Assembly: GCA_902806565.1 (NCBI GenBank)
Contig: CADCXA010000029.1
Span: 1,612,001-1,676,000 of the forward strand
Direction of reading: 5' to 3'
DNA from: Hypoxylon rubiginosum
Taxonomy: Eukaryota > Ascomycota > Sordariomycetes > Xylariales > Hypoxylaceae
Length of the DNA stretch: 64,000 nt
Shown: positions 1 to 13,300 of the stretch, piece by piece
How positions within the stretch are numbered: the stretch's first letter is position 1
How the letters are laid out: each line of letters starts with the position of its first letter
The notes under the pieces: model-generated
What the model saw: only the letters and a program-made list of their open reading frames with translations
Databases searched by the model: none
What the model was told of the DNA's origin: nothing
Translations under genes and position numbers: made by a program

Positions 1-268
1 ATACGGGCCAGAAATTTGGGTCAGTGGCAGCAGTGATGGTATCTTGCCAGATCAAGCTCGGGTTATCCTGAAGGGCCCGGCCGAATTTATTGTAAAGCTC
101 TGTCAGAGCTTCATCCAATTGGTTTAGACCATGGAGAATCCAGTGAATCTCACGGCTTTCGGAACTCTTTTGGTCGAAATCACCCGTGACGGACTCCATC
201 GCCTTCTTCAAGTGGGCAACCGTCGGCCGCAGTTGGTATGAGAAGCTAGACTCAACCCAGTTGGTCAT
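1..268 (-). CDS. 5' part of an unrecognised gene, cut by the window edge
   Basis: Reading leftwards from an ATG at 266-268 the frame stays open to base 1 (89 codons). It begins MTNWVESSFSYQLRP and continues with charged, helix-prone text rich in Leu, Glu and Lys, ending near DTITAATDPNFWP. I see no signal peptide, membrane segment or known motif, and cannot assign a family. The sustained frame and amphipathic character argue for real coding sequence. The 3' end lies outside the window. The frame also stays open upstream of this ATG for at least a dozen codons, so the start could be further right. Confidence 0.5.
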   Translation of the reverse strand, partial: MTNWVESSFSYQLRPTVAHLKKAMESVTGDFDQKSSESREIHWILHGLNQLDEALTELYNKFGRALQDNPSLIWQDTITAATDPNFWPV

Positions 269-599
269 GCTGGGTCGAGCGAGAAGGAAGCGGGAAAGGT
301 GAGAAGCCCATGAAGGAGTTGCAACATTCAAATGTTGCATGCTTTGCCTACTTGTGCCGTGCAACGAAAAAGTCGAATGAGGCAGAGTAGCCGGTGCCAA
401 TGCATATTTTCGGTGCCTTTCGCTAAGCGCGAGCCATAAGTGATGTGCCCCAGTGACCTGAGGCTGTTGCAAAAGCGGCTCCGCAACTGCTGAAAGATCA
501 CGCCTTTTATGCACCCACCACCCACGGACCCATGGGTCACCCACGGCCAACCCTAACCTCCATAGTCCAACTCACGATTTCTGTTGTCTCCTTACCGCC

Positions 600-3568
600 T
601 CATGCGTATAGGCGTCCCGGTACCGGCCTCTGGACATTTTCCTCTCGAACACCGAAACTCAGGTGCCCAACGACACTCTCGTGTCCAAATTCGGTACACC
701 ATTCCGGATGCATCCGGACTACACCCCAACGGATTTTACTCCTGGCAAGATTCTTAAATAGGGTCTGCTCGACGCCTTCATCGATATCTTCCTGGGCTTG
801 GTTGCTGATAAGTCGATCCGAGGCTTGCGACTGTCGAGCCGATGACTGCCGGGATGCCATTAAGTCTCGCACCTCGATGTCCCCAGAACCAGCCTCCAAA
901 CCAGTCTCTCTGACGGGGCTGTAAAGTCCTTTTATTGAACGGAAGGGTACCTTTAGGATATTGGATAGTCGTTTCGATAAGGTCGGCTTACGTGTCGATG
1001 TGTGTCTTGAGAATTCTGTAGCATTTGATAATCTTGATGCGTGACATGCAGCGGAGAGAGCAAACGAATTACTTCCAATATTGACCATATTGAGTGGAAG
1101 GAGTTCGAGACTCAAATGAATAGGAAATACAGTTAAGACACAGAGCACCACCATCATCGTCCACAAAGCGTACATCGAGAATCCAACGTTGACTGTGGTA
1201 TTTGGAGGTAAAGTGGGATCAGATAGAGCTCCGCGAGTCAATTCTTCATAATAACCTTGTGGTCTATTAGTATAATTGCGAATAACTATTTTATTTTTGG
1301 GCTTGGATTGGCATACCTCCGATCGATACAAATAAATAAATTGCATTGGAAAGTAACCAATGAAGGCATATACTGACAATGATGAGCGGTACACTATATT
1401 TGTAAGGTAGTTGCAATCGATATGTGGCAAATTGCTCGCCCTTAGCTGTCAGTATTTACTAGCTGAGAATGTAGGCCGAGAATGTGAATCCGCAAACGCA
1501 CCTTTGGGTCTGTAACTCGCAATGGGCGATATTCTTCGAGAAAAGAAGCCCATTCCCGAGCCATTTGTAGGCGTGTAAACAGGCTATTATAAGCGAGGTA
1601 ATATAAAGAAAGGAGTAGCTGGGGGCTGTTCGTAGCTATAATCCCTCCAAATAATGTGAAAGAATCTTGGATAAATGGATTCCGATCGGTTTGAAGAAAA
1701 GAGCCACCACTGAATTCTGCTCCTGATAGGTGCGCCATTCCAAGGCAAACGGCACAGACTGCAATGCTCAAGGCAAAGAGCAAATAGCTCGTAAGCCATA
1801 CTGATCCAGGTACAACCGCAGCTCTTGGTCTCCGCAATGGTAGCCACTGCGTCGCGCCCGATATCAAAGGATTATCCTTATCTGCTAGGATCATTCGAAC
1901 GTCGTGTTGTCCTAGAGTACATAGGCCGGCTGTTACTGGATCGGAATTCTCAAGAAAAGAAGCGATAGTATCCCCGAGTGTAACTAGAGGCGTCTGGTTT
2001 CGGCGGATTAAGACTCTAGTGATTATAATTGCCGTGCAGGTTTTGATGATAACGCAGACAGCAACGCCCATTAGAAGTGTTGGCAAAAGTGCAATATAGC
2101 ATTTGCCGTCAAGTGGTTCCGCGAGGCAGTACACGTTTGATAGATCGAACGCACCAGATTTCAAACCGGTGTAATATGTGCTGAAGGGATCAAAGTCGTG
2201 GTTAAAAGTATAGCTCCAATTCGAGACGTCAACGAGTCCATTTAAGTCAACTTCGGGGGGGAAATATTTCTCACAACTGTTCGTACATGAAATGGAACCA
2301 GGTTCGAATTTTTCCGCGGACATTTTGCATTGATCGTGATAAAAAAGATGATTAGGCCCATTCGGGTTGACGTATCTGTCCCATAGTTCGGTTTGCTTGC
2401 CATCAAATTGCCACATTTGCTAGCAAATAAGAACGCCGTTAATATTCCATAAATAATATTTTTGGTGAAATCGGGAACTCACTAGTAGTAAGTTTGTTAA
2501 AATTTACACCCTAAGTCATGCATTCAGGCTGTGAAAAAAAAAGACATTCTAACGTACCATCTCGAATCCAACCCCCAGGCTTCTCCGCAACCACAACTAT
2601 GTTGCGATGCCGTCTTAGCCCTGAGCAGCTAAGATATTCTTGTTGACACTCCATCGTCTGGAGTCTTTCCCATTCGTGCGAGTTCACAGCGATAGCGGAT
2701 ATGCTTTGAACAATATTTGATGTTTCATCAGAGTATTGCTCCAGGGTCTTCTCAAAATAGATACTGGAGAAATTGTTTCCAGGTACAGACTGGCTCCGAC
2801 TGGGTAATAGCTACCCCTTTTTGAAAACTCCTCGGAAGCTATGGTTAAAGAGAAGGAAGATTCTCGGTGGTCCATTTCGAATATAGCGGAATTGAATAAC
2901 AGATGAATCGGGATTGAGCTAATCAGCAAAATCATCCAGCACCAGGTCTTGAATTTAGAGACATGCGGGATATTTTGAATGGAAGGGACGCCGATTTCTA
3001 ACCATGAACCCTTCAGATGGGCGGTGTTTATTTCTTCCCTCGAAGGGGAGTTTAACACCTGCATGAAAAAGTTGCTTGAAGCGAGCCTGTTATTACGAAT
3101 TAGCGGGATGGTTTTAAGTACTTTAAACAGGTTAACGAAGGAAGGTCGAAGAAAGGACTTTATATGTGGAAGATATTTATGAAAAGAAATAAGCGTTTTA
3201 AAATATCTGGTCGTAGAGCTAGTTATTGATAAGACTATCGTGTGGCTATAATAGAATTTACCTACTGTGTAACAGAGATTAGTAGGAGTTGAGGTATGTG
3301 ACAATGGTGGCGATCTTACCACAAGCGTTGAGAAGACGTTGATAAGTAAATGAAGTGCCGTGTTAACTTGAGAGACACTACCTTCATCACAACTCCCATC
3401 ATAGAAGAATAGTGCTTTCTGAAAACCGTCATTGTAGCACGCTGCTGTGATTAAGAAGCTTATCAAAATGATTGACATACAGACAAGTATAATGCAGTTG
3501 ACTGTTGCAGCCTTTTTCCAGCCAGTGGAGGTGCCCTGGCGAGACCTAAATATGTTGAAACTTTCCAT
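600..3568 (-). CDS. DUF6536-family multi-pass membrane protein
   Basis: Fungal DUF6536 membrane protein of unknown function. The family text is clear: an N-terminal helix pair after GWKKAATVNC, then HLLINVFST, FFMQVLNSPSREEINTAH, WLEIGVPSIQNI and SSIPIHLLFNSAIF, later PLVTLGDTIASFLENSDP, NSPQLLLSLYYLAYNSL, QLPYKYSVPLIIVS and a C-terminal region with CHASRLS and KIRWGVV. Two introns are firm: 1441-1501 and 1256-1316. Exons 2416-1502, 1440-1317 and 1255-600 sum to whole codons. Three upstream joints (about 3319-3087, near 2830, and about 2555-2417) could not be spliced in phase with GT-AG rules, although family sequence continues on both sides. The 5' half may therefore have unusual introns or frameshifts. 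Start chosen at MESFNIF because the family domain begins about 15 residues later. Confidence 0.75.
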
Positions 3569-4360
3569 AATCGGCGTGCACTTGTAGCTCAGTCTCAGAA
3601 AGTATGTTGAGCAATTTTTTTGTTCATAATGGTGGGAAGAACTGAACAAGGTATATATAGCTACCTACCTGCTATAGGTACCTAGAAAACAGCCTGATTT
3701 CGCGCCTGAAATCCGTACTGCGCTTGTCGCACACGGAAAGAGTGGCCACTTATATATTGGAAACAAGAGCTTTGGGAGCCTACAGGCTTTACCACATTAT
3801 GAAATCGGCCTTGTCCATATTGTCATGAACAGCGATGATCTACGGGAGGAGACATAGATGAAGGTATTGGTTGGGGGCTGCATACTTACCTGGTGGTAAT
3901 ATGGACGAAGGATCGGACATGCGTGAAACGGTCGCATATTGCTCCCCAGAATAGAGGGTTTATTTTGGTTCGTTCATGTTACACAGCACTGGAGGTAGGC
4001 AGACACGCAGAGCAAGGGGACGCATGTACCGGCACGATAAGTCACCAGACACTCTTTGCGCCGTATGCATCGCTGTTGATATTACTATATATTTGGTCAC
4101 TTCTTAACATATTAAAAGCTGTTTTACTAATGGTCTAGCCTACCTACTACTTGAAGTCAGGGGCTCGGCTAACAGGATGATCCGTCCCGGATGTTACATA
4201 AAGGCGGCAGCAGACCCATCTTAAATCCCCAAATTACACGATCTTTTCCGAGACCCCTATTAGCAAGTGTGAAAATGTAAAGACTCATAAAATTTAAACA
4301 TTCCGGGTTATAACTTTCGTAAATTCAGGTCAACCTTAAAGAAAGTCTTTTCGCTTTGCC
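3569..4360. other. Intergenic, no gene seen
   Basis: About 790 bases between the DUF6536 gene start and the 3' end of the PKS-NRPS. An 81-codon plus-strand frame at 3893-4138 has no family resemblance or fungal coding character, and I do not call it. ACCTAC/GGTACCTAG words occur at 3661-3682. Confidence 0.6.
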
Positions 4361-7300
4361 TTAGGTCTTTTTATCCGATTCCAAGCTTTGCATTAGCGCA
4401 ACCAGTAAGTGGTGCATGCCCAGCTCGCCCGCCCTCCTTGCCCACTCACCAATGCCCAGCATCTGGAACCAATCTTGCTTCTCTTGGTACTCCAAAGAAC
4501 TCTGTTTTTCGCGCCCGTCCACTCCATCGTCATCATGCAGATTCCCGCTTCGCACCTCGTTCATTCGGAGCTCTACGCCGCCGATGTGGTGTAGGAAATG
4601 CACACCATCGGAAACTTCGATCATCTCAGTAGCCAGCGATGCTCCCTGTCTGTCAATCTGGGTAGGCAAATAATGATTCTGCTCTCCATCCGCTGTGCTG
4701 TCTCTAGGAAGAGAAGATGTTGAAGCCAAGGACTCCCAGACCGCATTCACCATCGCCTCGACCACCGTCCGCAGCGGGATAAGGTCGACCACGGAGCGGC
4801 CCTCTTCGCTGTCGATTATCGGCGCGGCACGCATGAGCGATGAATAATGGCGTATGTTATGAATGAGCTCCCTGCCTGGTTCTGCATCACCATCCGGCAT
4901 GATCAGGCTAGGTCGATGGATATAAACCGGCCAGGCAGGCTTAAAACGCCGCGACAGGCGTTCGAGGAAGACCTCGCTGGCCCACTTGGACGCGATGTAC
5001 CCTCGCCCCAGCGACGGGCCGGGAGACGCCTCCGGAATTGGTTCGTACTGTGCGACTGAGGTAGGGGATAGCTTAAAGTGCTCCCCCGCTGACGCGGTTG
5101 CCGCAATGCTGCCAACGGATATCGTGGAGACGAAGTGGATCGGCACCATGCGGCGACATTTTACGCTCATCTCGACTAGCTGTTTCGTGGATTGTACGTT
5201 CGACCTTCTGAGTGTCGGATATGTCTTCATGTACGACGTGTCTGCACCATTGTGGATTATGACATCTACATCGGACATGAGGCTGTCAGCATCATGTTCC
5301 GTGAGACCCAGGCGCGGTAGGAGCAGATCTCCTTGGTGCAGGGAGATCTTTTCGGTGTTTTGGGAAACCGCCAAGTCGACCCGTGTCGAAATATTGCGTA
5401 CGGCGAGGCAGTGGACTCGCTTCACGTTCGGATCCGCAACCAGCGCCCTAAGGAGAGCACATCCGAGGTGACCCGTGGACCCCGTGAGGAGAACGACGAT
5501 ACCTTGGGAACGCGCCCTAACCTGAGGCAATACCAGTTCACCTTCTCCAAGATTGGACAAGCAACCTGGAAGCTCTGTTTCGTTGTCCCAATCTATATCA
5601 GCAACCGCGCGAATATCCCCTTGAAATCGGGATATATGATCTTCAATCTCCCGAGCCATCGCGGCCAATGTGCTGGACTCGAAGAGACGTTGAAAGGAAA
5701 CCCGTGCCCCAAGATCAGCTTCGATCTTCGCTCGTAGCTGAAGAACCAACAGCGAATTGCCTCCTACATGGAAAAAATCTGTGTCGGGCAGGATGCGGCC
5801 ATCCGGCCTAAAAGCATTGTATGGCAAAAGCTCTCTCCATATATCAATCAGTTGTTGCATTGAAGGATTTGGGCTGATCTCGTCGTTATCTGCCGCATTT
5901 GATGGAACACTGCCGCCCAGAGGCAGGGAGATGACGGCCTGACGATCGAGTTTTCCTGATATGGTCGTGGGCAGCTTGGGTACGTGTATTATGGTTGCTG
6001 GCAACATATACAGCGGCAGCTGCTTTTTTAACTGTGATTGGATATGACGGAAAACCACATGCGAATCTTTCTCGTCGAGGTCTGTTTGCGCCAAAACGAC
6101 GTGAGCGACGAGAAAGTCGGTATTCTCGGGGGTATCGGTCGTTGCCCTTCGGACCGATACAAGGGCTTGGTGCAGTCTTCCTCTAGCTGCTTTCATAATG
6201 GCACTCTCAATTTCTCGGAGATCAACGCGCAGCCCACGCAGCTTGGCCTGAGTGCTTTCTGATATGCGGCCCTCTACCAGAAGTGCTCCGTCTGCACGCC
6301 AACGGCCTAAATCGCCTGTCCGATGCATCAGCCCTGCTCCAGAGAAAGGGTCTGCAACAAATTGACAGGCAGTCTCATCCGGCCTTCCAAGGTAACCGAG
6401 GCCGACACCCGCACCTCCAATATATATCTCTCCTTGAACACCTGGTGGTAGTAGTCTTAGCTGAGGGTCAACGACGTATACCGAGTAGTTGGGCAGCGGC
6501 GCCCCGGCAGCAACAACTTCAGAGGGCTCGAGTGATGTTCCTGTTGCACAGGAAACTTCTATCGCTGTGGCTGTGAGAGATGTCTCTGTGGGACCGTACA
6601 AGTTGTAGAGACGAGGACATCCAGTCCTTAAAGCCGAGAACTGGTCTAGGAGCGTCGCTGGGATCGCCTCCCCGGCACAAAAGGCCAACTTCCATGCATT
6701 ACACCCAAGAAGCTCTGCTTTGCCGTAGTGGAGCCACGAAGTGTACTCGGTCGGTGTCGCACACGTAAAGGATATGCGGTTTCGCAGCATCATCTTAGCG
6801 ATTTCATGTGCGTCACCACGCTGCTGCCGTGAGACGAGGTGCAGGACCCCCCCGAAGCATAGCGCCGTCAATATCTGGACGAGCGAGAGATCAAATGTCG
6901 GCGAAGTCTGCTGTAAGACATATTCATACCCTATGTTGTGCAACCTCGGGATAGATTCAGCCCAGTTGCGAAGTCCTTCGTGTTTGAGCACGACGCCTTT
7001 CGGACTTCCCGTGGATCCGCTAGTATATAGGACGGCAGCAGGCGAGTTGGCTGTCGCTGCGACAGGAATATTGTATGCTTTCTTCTCCACGGTCGACAGG
7101 CTGATGATCTTCATATCCGGCATTCCCAGACTTTTTGCGACAGACTCTGTCCTAGAATCTACGAGTATTAAAAGGGGTTTGCAATCGTGCACCATAGCTG
7201 CCAACCGAGCCGTTGGCATTCCTGGATCTAGAGGGACGTAGACGGCTCCTATGCGCGTTATACCAATGAACGATGCTATGAAGCCGGCACTGGGCTCTTG

Positions 7301-10300
7301 CAGGACAGCTACTGTGGAACCTAACGTCACCCGACAAGTCCTCAGCATCGAGGCGATGGCAGAAGCAGATGCCATAATCTCTGCATATGTAGTTACGTCG
7401 TCTCCATGGACTATTGCTGGTTCGTTTGATCTCGTATCGGCAACCTGATCGATGCGATGGATGATTGTGTCAGGCCATTGAGACTGATACTTGGGACCTG
7501 AAACTATGGTCAGAATGCTCATTGCCTTATAAATCAGAATAAAGTGATTTATTCACCTTGGCTAAACCGCTTAGCTTTCTCAACGTCTGCCTGGCGGAAT
7601 ATGTGCGGTTCGTTCAATGGGACGGTTGGCTGAGTGGCAAAGGCGTCCAGCAAGAACTCGTAGCTCCTGGCTAGCTTCTCGGCTTCTCTGGGACCGTAAA
7701 GCTCCTTACGGAGCGTAAGCGTCTGGATGGAATTGCCATTCGGGCTGTCTACGATCTCAAGATAGACATCGTATGGGAGCTTCACTTCGACCCCTAGAAA
7801 ATGAAGGTCTGACTTGGGCCCCCACGACATCTCTTCGCTCTGACCTTGGCGATGGTTGACGCAGCATTGAAAAATTGGCGAGTAACTGGCAGACCGCGGC
7901 ACGTTGAGTCTTGAATCAAGGTTAGCCTAGACGCGATAAGGGCTCTAACGACGAGGATAACATACTCGCTAAGTAGAACCTGAAGTGGCAAAACTGAGTG
8001 AGCCAGAGCCGCATAGTGCCTGGTACGCACATCCTGTAGTAGATCCTCAAATCTCTCAGAGCCATTGGCCCGAAGCCTCAGTGGAAAGAAATTGATGAAA
8101 GAACCGAGGACATCCATCGTTTCTACAGTCCGGTCCGCATCAGCAATGCCAATTGCAACGTCCTCGGAAGCTGTAGAGTATCGCAGCAACAGGGCCCTGA
8201 GGACGGCGACGTAGAAGTGGAAAGGTGTGGCCCGGTGGCGCTGACAGACATTCTGGACCCGTTTCCTGACATTCGAGCTTACTTTGAAAGTGATACTCTC
8301 ATTTTCATAACGTGCTAACGGCTTTCTCGCGGTAATATTTGACAGTGAAAGAATGGGCAGAGGGGGCGGAGGAGGTGTGAGTTGAGAACGCCAAAACCGG
8401 ATTGCGTTCTCCAGTTCCCCAGCCTCGTACTTCTCGCGTTGCTTTCGTGAGAACTGTGAGAACGGAACCGTTATTGGCGCGTCGTGATTGTGGAGATACT
8501 GATTACGGATCTCGTTCAGGAAGATCTGAAACGAATTACCGTCGAGAACGAGGGGGAGAAGGCCAATAACCAGGAAATGTTCACGAGGCGAGAGCGAGAG
8601 AAGCACGATCCGCACAGTATCCCCTCGCCCTACATCATAGACGTGGCTTTGCACTGACTGGATCACCAAAGACACTTCATTTTTGTCCCGAATGTGTTTG
8701 AGTTCCAGGCGCAACGGGCATTCGGACATGAGTCTCTGCAACGGCTTTCCTTCTTGCTCGACGAAACACATTCGGAGAATCTCCTGCCTCTGGCCAACTG
8801 TTGCCACAGCGGCTTCCAAGTCTTTCGTACTAATCTCACCGGCTAAGCGGGCCCAGACAGTATGATTGAGGCTCGTTTTGTCTTCGAGCGAGCTCCAGAC
8901 ATACCAGAACAGCTCTTGGGAAAATGACAGACTGTTAGCCTCCTCGATGACTAGGTCCGGATAATCAGGCAGTAATTGGCACTCATGCGGAGTATATTCC
9001 AATGCTGCCTCTGCACTGCCGGCGCCAATACAGCTTTGATGGTAAATCGAGATCGAGTTGCAGTTTGTTGTCGACTCGCTGGCGGCTTCAAGTTTCGAGC
9101 TCTCCTGAGTCAACGGAGCAGCCTCCTTTCGTTGAGCTTTTGTTGACATTGTGGCATCGTTCTCCTGCCCACTGGAGGCCTGAGGGTGTGAAGCCAGTCG
9201 TGGCACAAGACTCTGAGGGATACTTTCCAACGCCACTATGACCAACTCAGCAATAGTCACGCCGCCTAAAATTTTCAACACTGGAACTTCGACCTTCAAG
9301 GTCCTGTACAACCAGTTGCGGATTTCCGTCGCTATAAGCGAGTCGATGCCTATCTCGTCGAGACGCTTTCCACCGAGACTGTCCATAGTTTGCTGATCTG
9401 GATCCAATTGGAACAATGCGCATACTGTCGATAACAGGGCGTCCTGGATGATTTCCTTCACTTGGTCTGATGACTCGGCTTGAGCAAGCTGTTCATGTAT
9501 GGGTATTCCTGGTCGAGTATTGGTAGGAGAAGCCTTGTCTTCCTGACTGCTGCTTTTCACGAAATGGCTCATGATGGGATCTGACCTCCAGCTCGGCGGA
9601 TTCTCTTCTTGCGGACTAACGCGTCTAATTCCAGCGAAGTATTCAACTCCTATAGATTTAGAGTAGTGTCTTGATGCAAGAATACTTTCCGCAAATATGC
9701 GATGGACATCACGCTCGGATAGAAACGTGGCACCGCCTTGTCTTAGGATAGAGTCCAATCTGGAGCTGTATTCCTCTCGAGTAAGGACCCCTACCCCTTG
9801 AACAGGAGATAGATGAATAACTGATGCCGCTAGGCCGCGTCTACGCCGCTTCTGAGCAAGACCAGCCATGAAAAGGTTTGCAGCCGAGTAGTTGGCCTGT
9901 CCTGGATTTCCTACTAAAGCAGTACTAGAAGATAAGAACACGAAGAAGTCCAAAGTGTCATCTTGGAAGAGATCATTGAGATATATGCTTCCTTCCACTT
10001 TCGGGCCTGTGACGTCTAGGAAATCTTCCAGAGACATGTCCCGGATTGCCGTGTCCCGAAGAACCATAGCGCCTTGAACGACGCCACCTATGGGAGGCAT
10101 GGTTGAACATATCGTACTGTGAAGATCGACGACCTGTTCCCTCTTAGTCAAGTCACACTCAGCAACTTTGACGTCAGCACCAAGAGCACTCATCGCTTGC
10201 AGCCAGGATTGCTCGCCTTTTGGTCGTCGACTCGAGAGGACGAAGTGTCGGGCGCCACGGCGCACCATCCACTCGCAAAGTGAGCGACCTAACTCGCCAC

Positions 10301-13300
10301 TGATACCGGCAAGCCAGTATGTTCTCCAGTTGCTGAAGGTCACAAGAGACTCAGCGGGCTGCATCTGGATTGGAGCATCGGATATCGAAGTGAAGTCGAC
10401 GACAGGAAACGGGTGTGTTATGACACGACCCGAGAGAGACTGGACCGCAACAGCGTGAGAATAACCTTGGCCTACGTCACTTTCCTCGCTCAGGATGCGT
10501 AAGGCGTCCCCTACGGCACTGGCTAAACGATCTCTAATCTCATCAAGATGAGATCCAGAGGGTGTCCAACCTTTGTCTGCGAACAGCGACTCTATGCTAT
10601 CCTGTCTGCAATGAATCGCGAGCTTGGAACGTATCCGGTCTCCAATGGTATCCATACCACTCTGGGACGAGAAATCAAGAAATGCTGCGATATTTGGGAG
10701 TAAGAGTCTGCTGAGAGCACGTTCAGGCAAGGTTGGATGGACTCTTATCCACCTGCCGCTCTTATCACTGCCATTCCTCTTCTTTGTCATGATAGAAACA
10801 CGCACTCCTGCAAGTTTTGCATTTGCAGACAGTATCTCGGCAAAATCGGGTTCTGGTTCGTAAACCAGGATTGTGTCATCTTTGGATAAGCCTGCCAGGG
10901 CTCTTGAAGCCAGCATATGCGCGGCAGCTAGAACAAGGAATCTGGACTCAACCCCCGCCTCGACTCTAACCCTCATCGAGAGTTTCGGCAAGGGACGAGC
11001 GACAAACGTACAATCAGACGACAGGGCAACGAACTGCTCTGATGATCTGCTATCTGTTCCTATCACGATGAACATGCATCCAAGTTCGGCGACCCTGACG
11101 GCTGACAGGAGAGAGTGGGTAGTGAGTAACTGTGGGCTTTCACCACCGTCCTGCTGGTAGTCCGGCAAGGGCATCTCCCGAAGCTCATATCCGGTAAATT
11201 CCTTCATGATCACAAGGTTCCGAAGATGGGGATCTGATCTGTGAACAATGCGTCTCCTCGCAGAGTTGTAGCGATCATTCATCGAACGGCTCATAACCAG
11301 ACGCGGAATCAGCACCCGACCTGCCTCGTCTAGCATTATCTCAGGCTCAAGAGTGACATGAAGCTCATTCTGGCGCTGCCAAGAAGTTCCCACACAATGC
11401 CGTAGCACGGCTTTAGCAATAAACCTGGCATCTAATCGCCCCAAATCCTCTATCTCTAGGAATAGGTAGCTTAGACTTGGAATCTCTCGAATGGCTGAAC
11501 GCACTAACCCAGGGATCAGATTAGCGTGCGGGTTGTTAGCACTTCGACCATGGGTAACCCAGATGAGCTGCCCAGCGTCTAGAACCATTCTCTTGATAGC
11601 ATCCCAGTCCTTGGTACGAGGCTGTGTTGCGAAGACAGGCGAGTCGATATCAACCAAACTCAGGATTGTGGTGTCCCGGGAAACAGCGGCATGGCATAGG
11701 CCAGCCAACGTACGGGCGGCAGTGATTGTCTCGCAGTACGGACCGAGTACGGACTTGAGAGAGTCGATATGGGTGGAAGTACGTTCGCTGCTTCCACCCA
11801 AAAGAACAAGATGTTCGATTTGAATATGAGGTGTTGGGTTGGATGAGGGAGCAAGGAGCTCACGGAGAAGAGTCACTTTCTCATCCAGAGCCTGCGACAC
11901 GAATACAGTAAATTGCGGTGGCTCTTGTGATTCTGGGGTGGTTGTATCACACCCGGAGAACCCAGAGCGGCGCAATAGGCTGTCCCATTCCTGTAGGCTA
12001 ACCCCTGGGTGCAATATCCGCCCCTCGTTAGCGCCTGCCCACCACCCAGAAAAGGCTCCGAATATGACCCCAACCGAAATGTGAGATGATGGTAATATCT
12101 CGAGAACGATAAGATGTCCTCCGGGTTTCAGCAGCTTCCTGCAACTTCGTAGAGTCTGTTGCAGCACCGGCGTCGCGTGCAGAACGAGCGATGCAATGAC
12201 TAGATCATAGGCACCCTCAGAAAAGCCTTGCGTGGTTGGGTCCCTAGATAGGTCGAAGGGCTGGAAAGCCATCTTTTGCGCATGTGCATAGAGTGCCTGC
12301 TTGGACTTATCGAAGTAGCCAGCGGAGATATCAGTAAACGTGTAAGAAGCGTATTCGTCGCCAATCTCTCCGAGAACGGCCTTCGTGGTGGCGCCAGTAC
12401 CGGCGCCGACTTCGAGAATGTCCATAGCTGGGTAACGGTGCACGATCTGCTTCACGACACGGGACAAATAGCCAACGTATGTCTCGGCTCCGAGCCCTTG
12501 GGAGTAGACCTCCTCTAGCATATCGTCTCCCATGCCTAGCTCGACGGGAAGTTTGGTGCCCTCGACGATCCCAGTCAGATTGCCGCCTATTTCGGTTAGA
12601 AGTCTCGTCCCAACGGCGTGCTTGTGTGAGTCGGCAATCATGATGATATCATCGTCCTTGTCGTTTTCCCACTCAGGCCGCCAAAGTGGACGCTTCTTGT
12701 CACGAGCTTCAGATATCGTATGAGCGGCAAAGTTGAGAAGATGTTTGTAGTGTTCAATGCTTCTGGCAGGGTGATTAGCAGGAATATTACGCACTAGCTT
12801 GCGTAAGAAAAATCCTCCCATGCGCTCGAGGACCTCCAAAGGTGGACTTGAACTCGCTTCTTCGGGGCTGGTTGGCCCTGTCGTCAAAGCGTCCGTGTCT
12901 TGGGCTATGACTAAGGCGTCTGGTTCCATCAATCCCCAAGTGATGTAAGAAAATACTTCCCGATCATCTTCTGCCGTTGGTTTGGCAAGTGGCACTAGTT
13001 GAAGTCCTTGGATTTGAATCATTCCATTTCCTTGGTGGTTAGCGTATATATCGACATCACCATCCATGTCGGATGTTTCAGGGGGGAGAAATGAGTTGAA
13101 ATAGAGCGGTGACTGCTCTCCCATTGCTGTAACGCAGAGTTCCGGGTTCACACTGATGCGGCTGATGTGAAGCGGAACGTGGATGGACCAGAGCTCACCA
13201 TCACCTGGAGCCGCACAGGCGAGGAGGACCGACTGGAACACTGAATCTAGCACGGCCGGGTGTATGAGGTCTGTTGATGGTTCTATCCTGTGAATCGACC

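Noticed and set aside
3893..4138. 81-codon plus-strand open frame
   Set aside because: No domain text, no intron signals and no fungal coding bias; treated as chance.
4986..5471. 161-codon plus-strand frame and other plus-strand frames within 4.4-17 kb
   Set aside because: They lie antisense to the strongly supported PKS-NRPS exons and have no family signal of their own.
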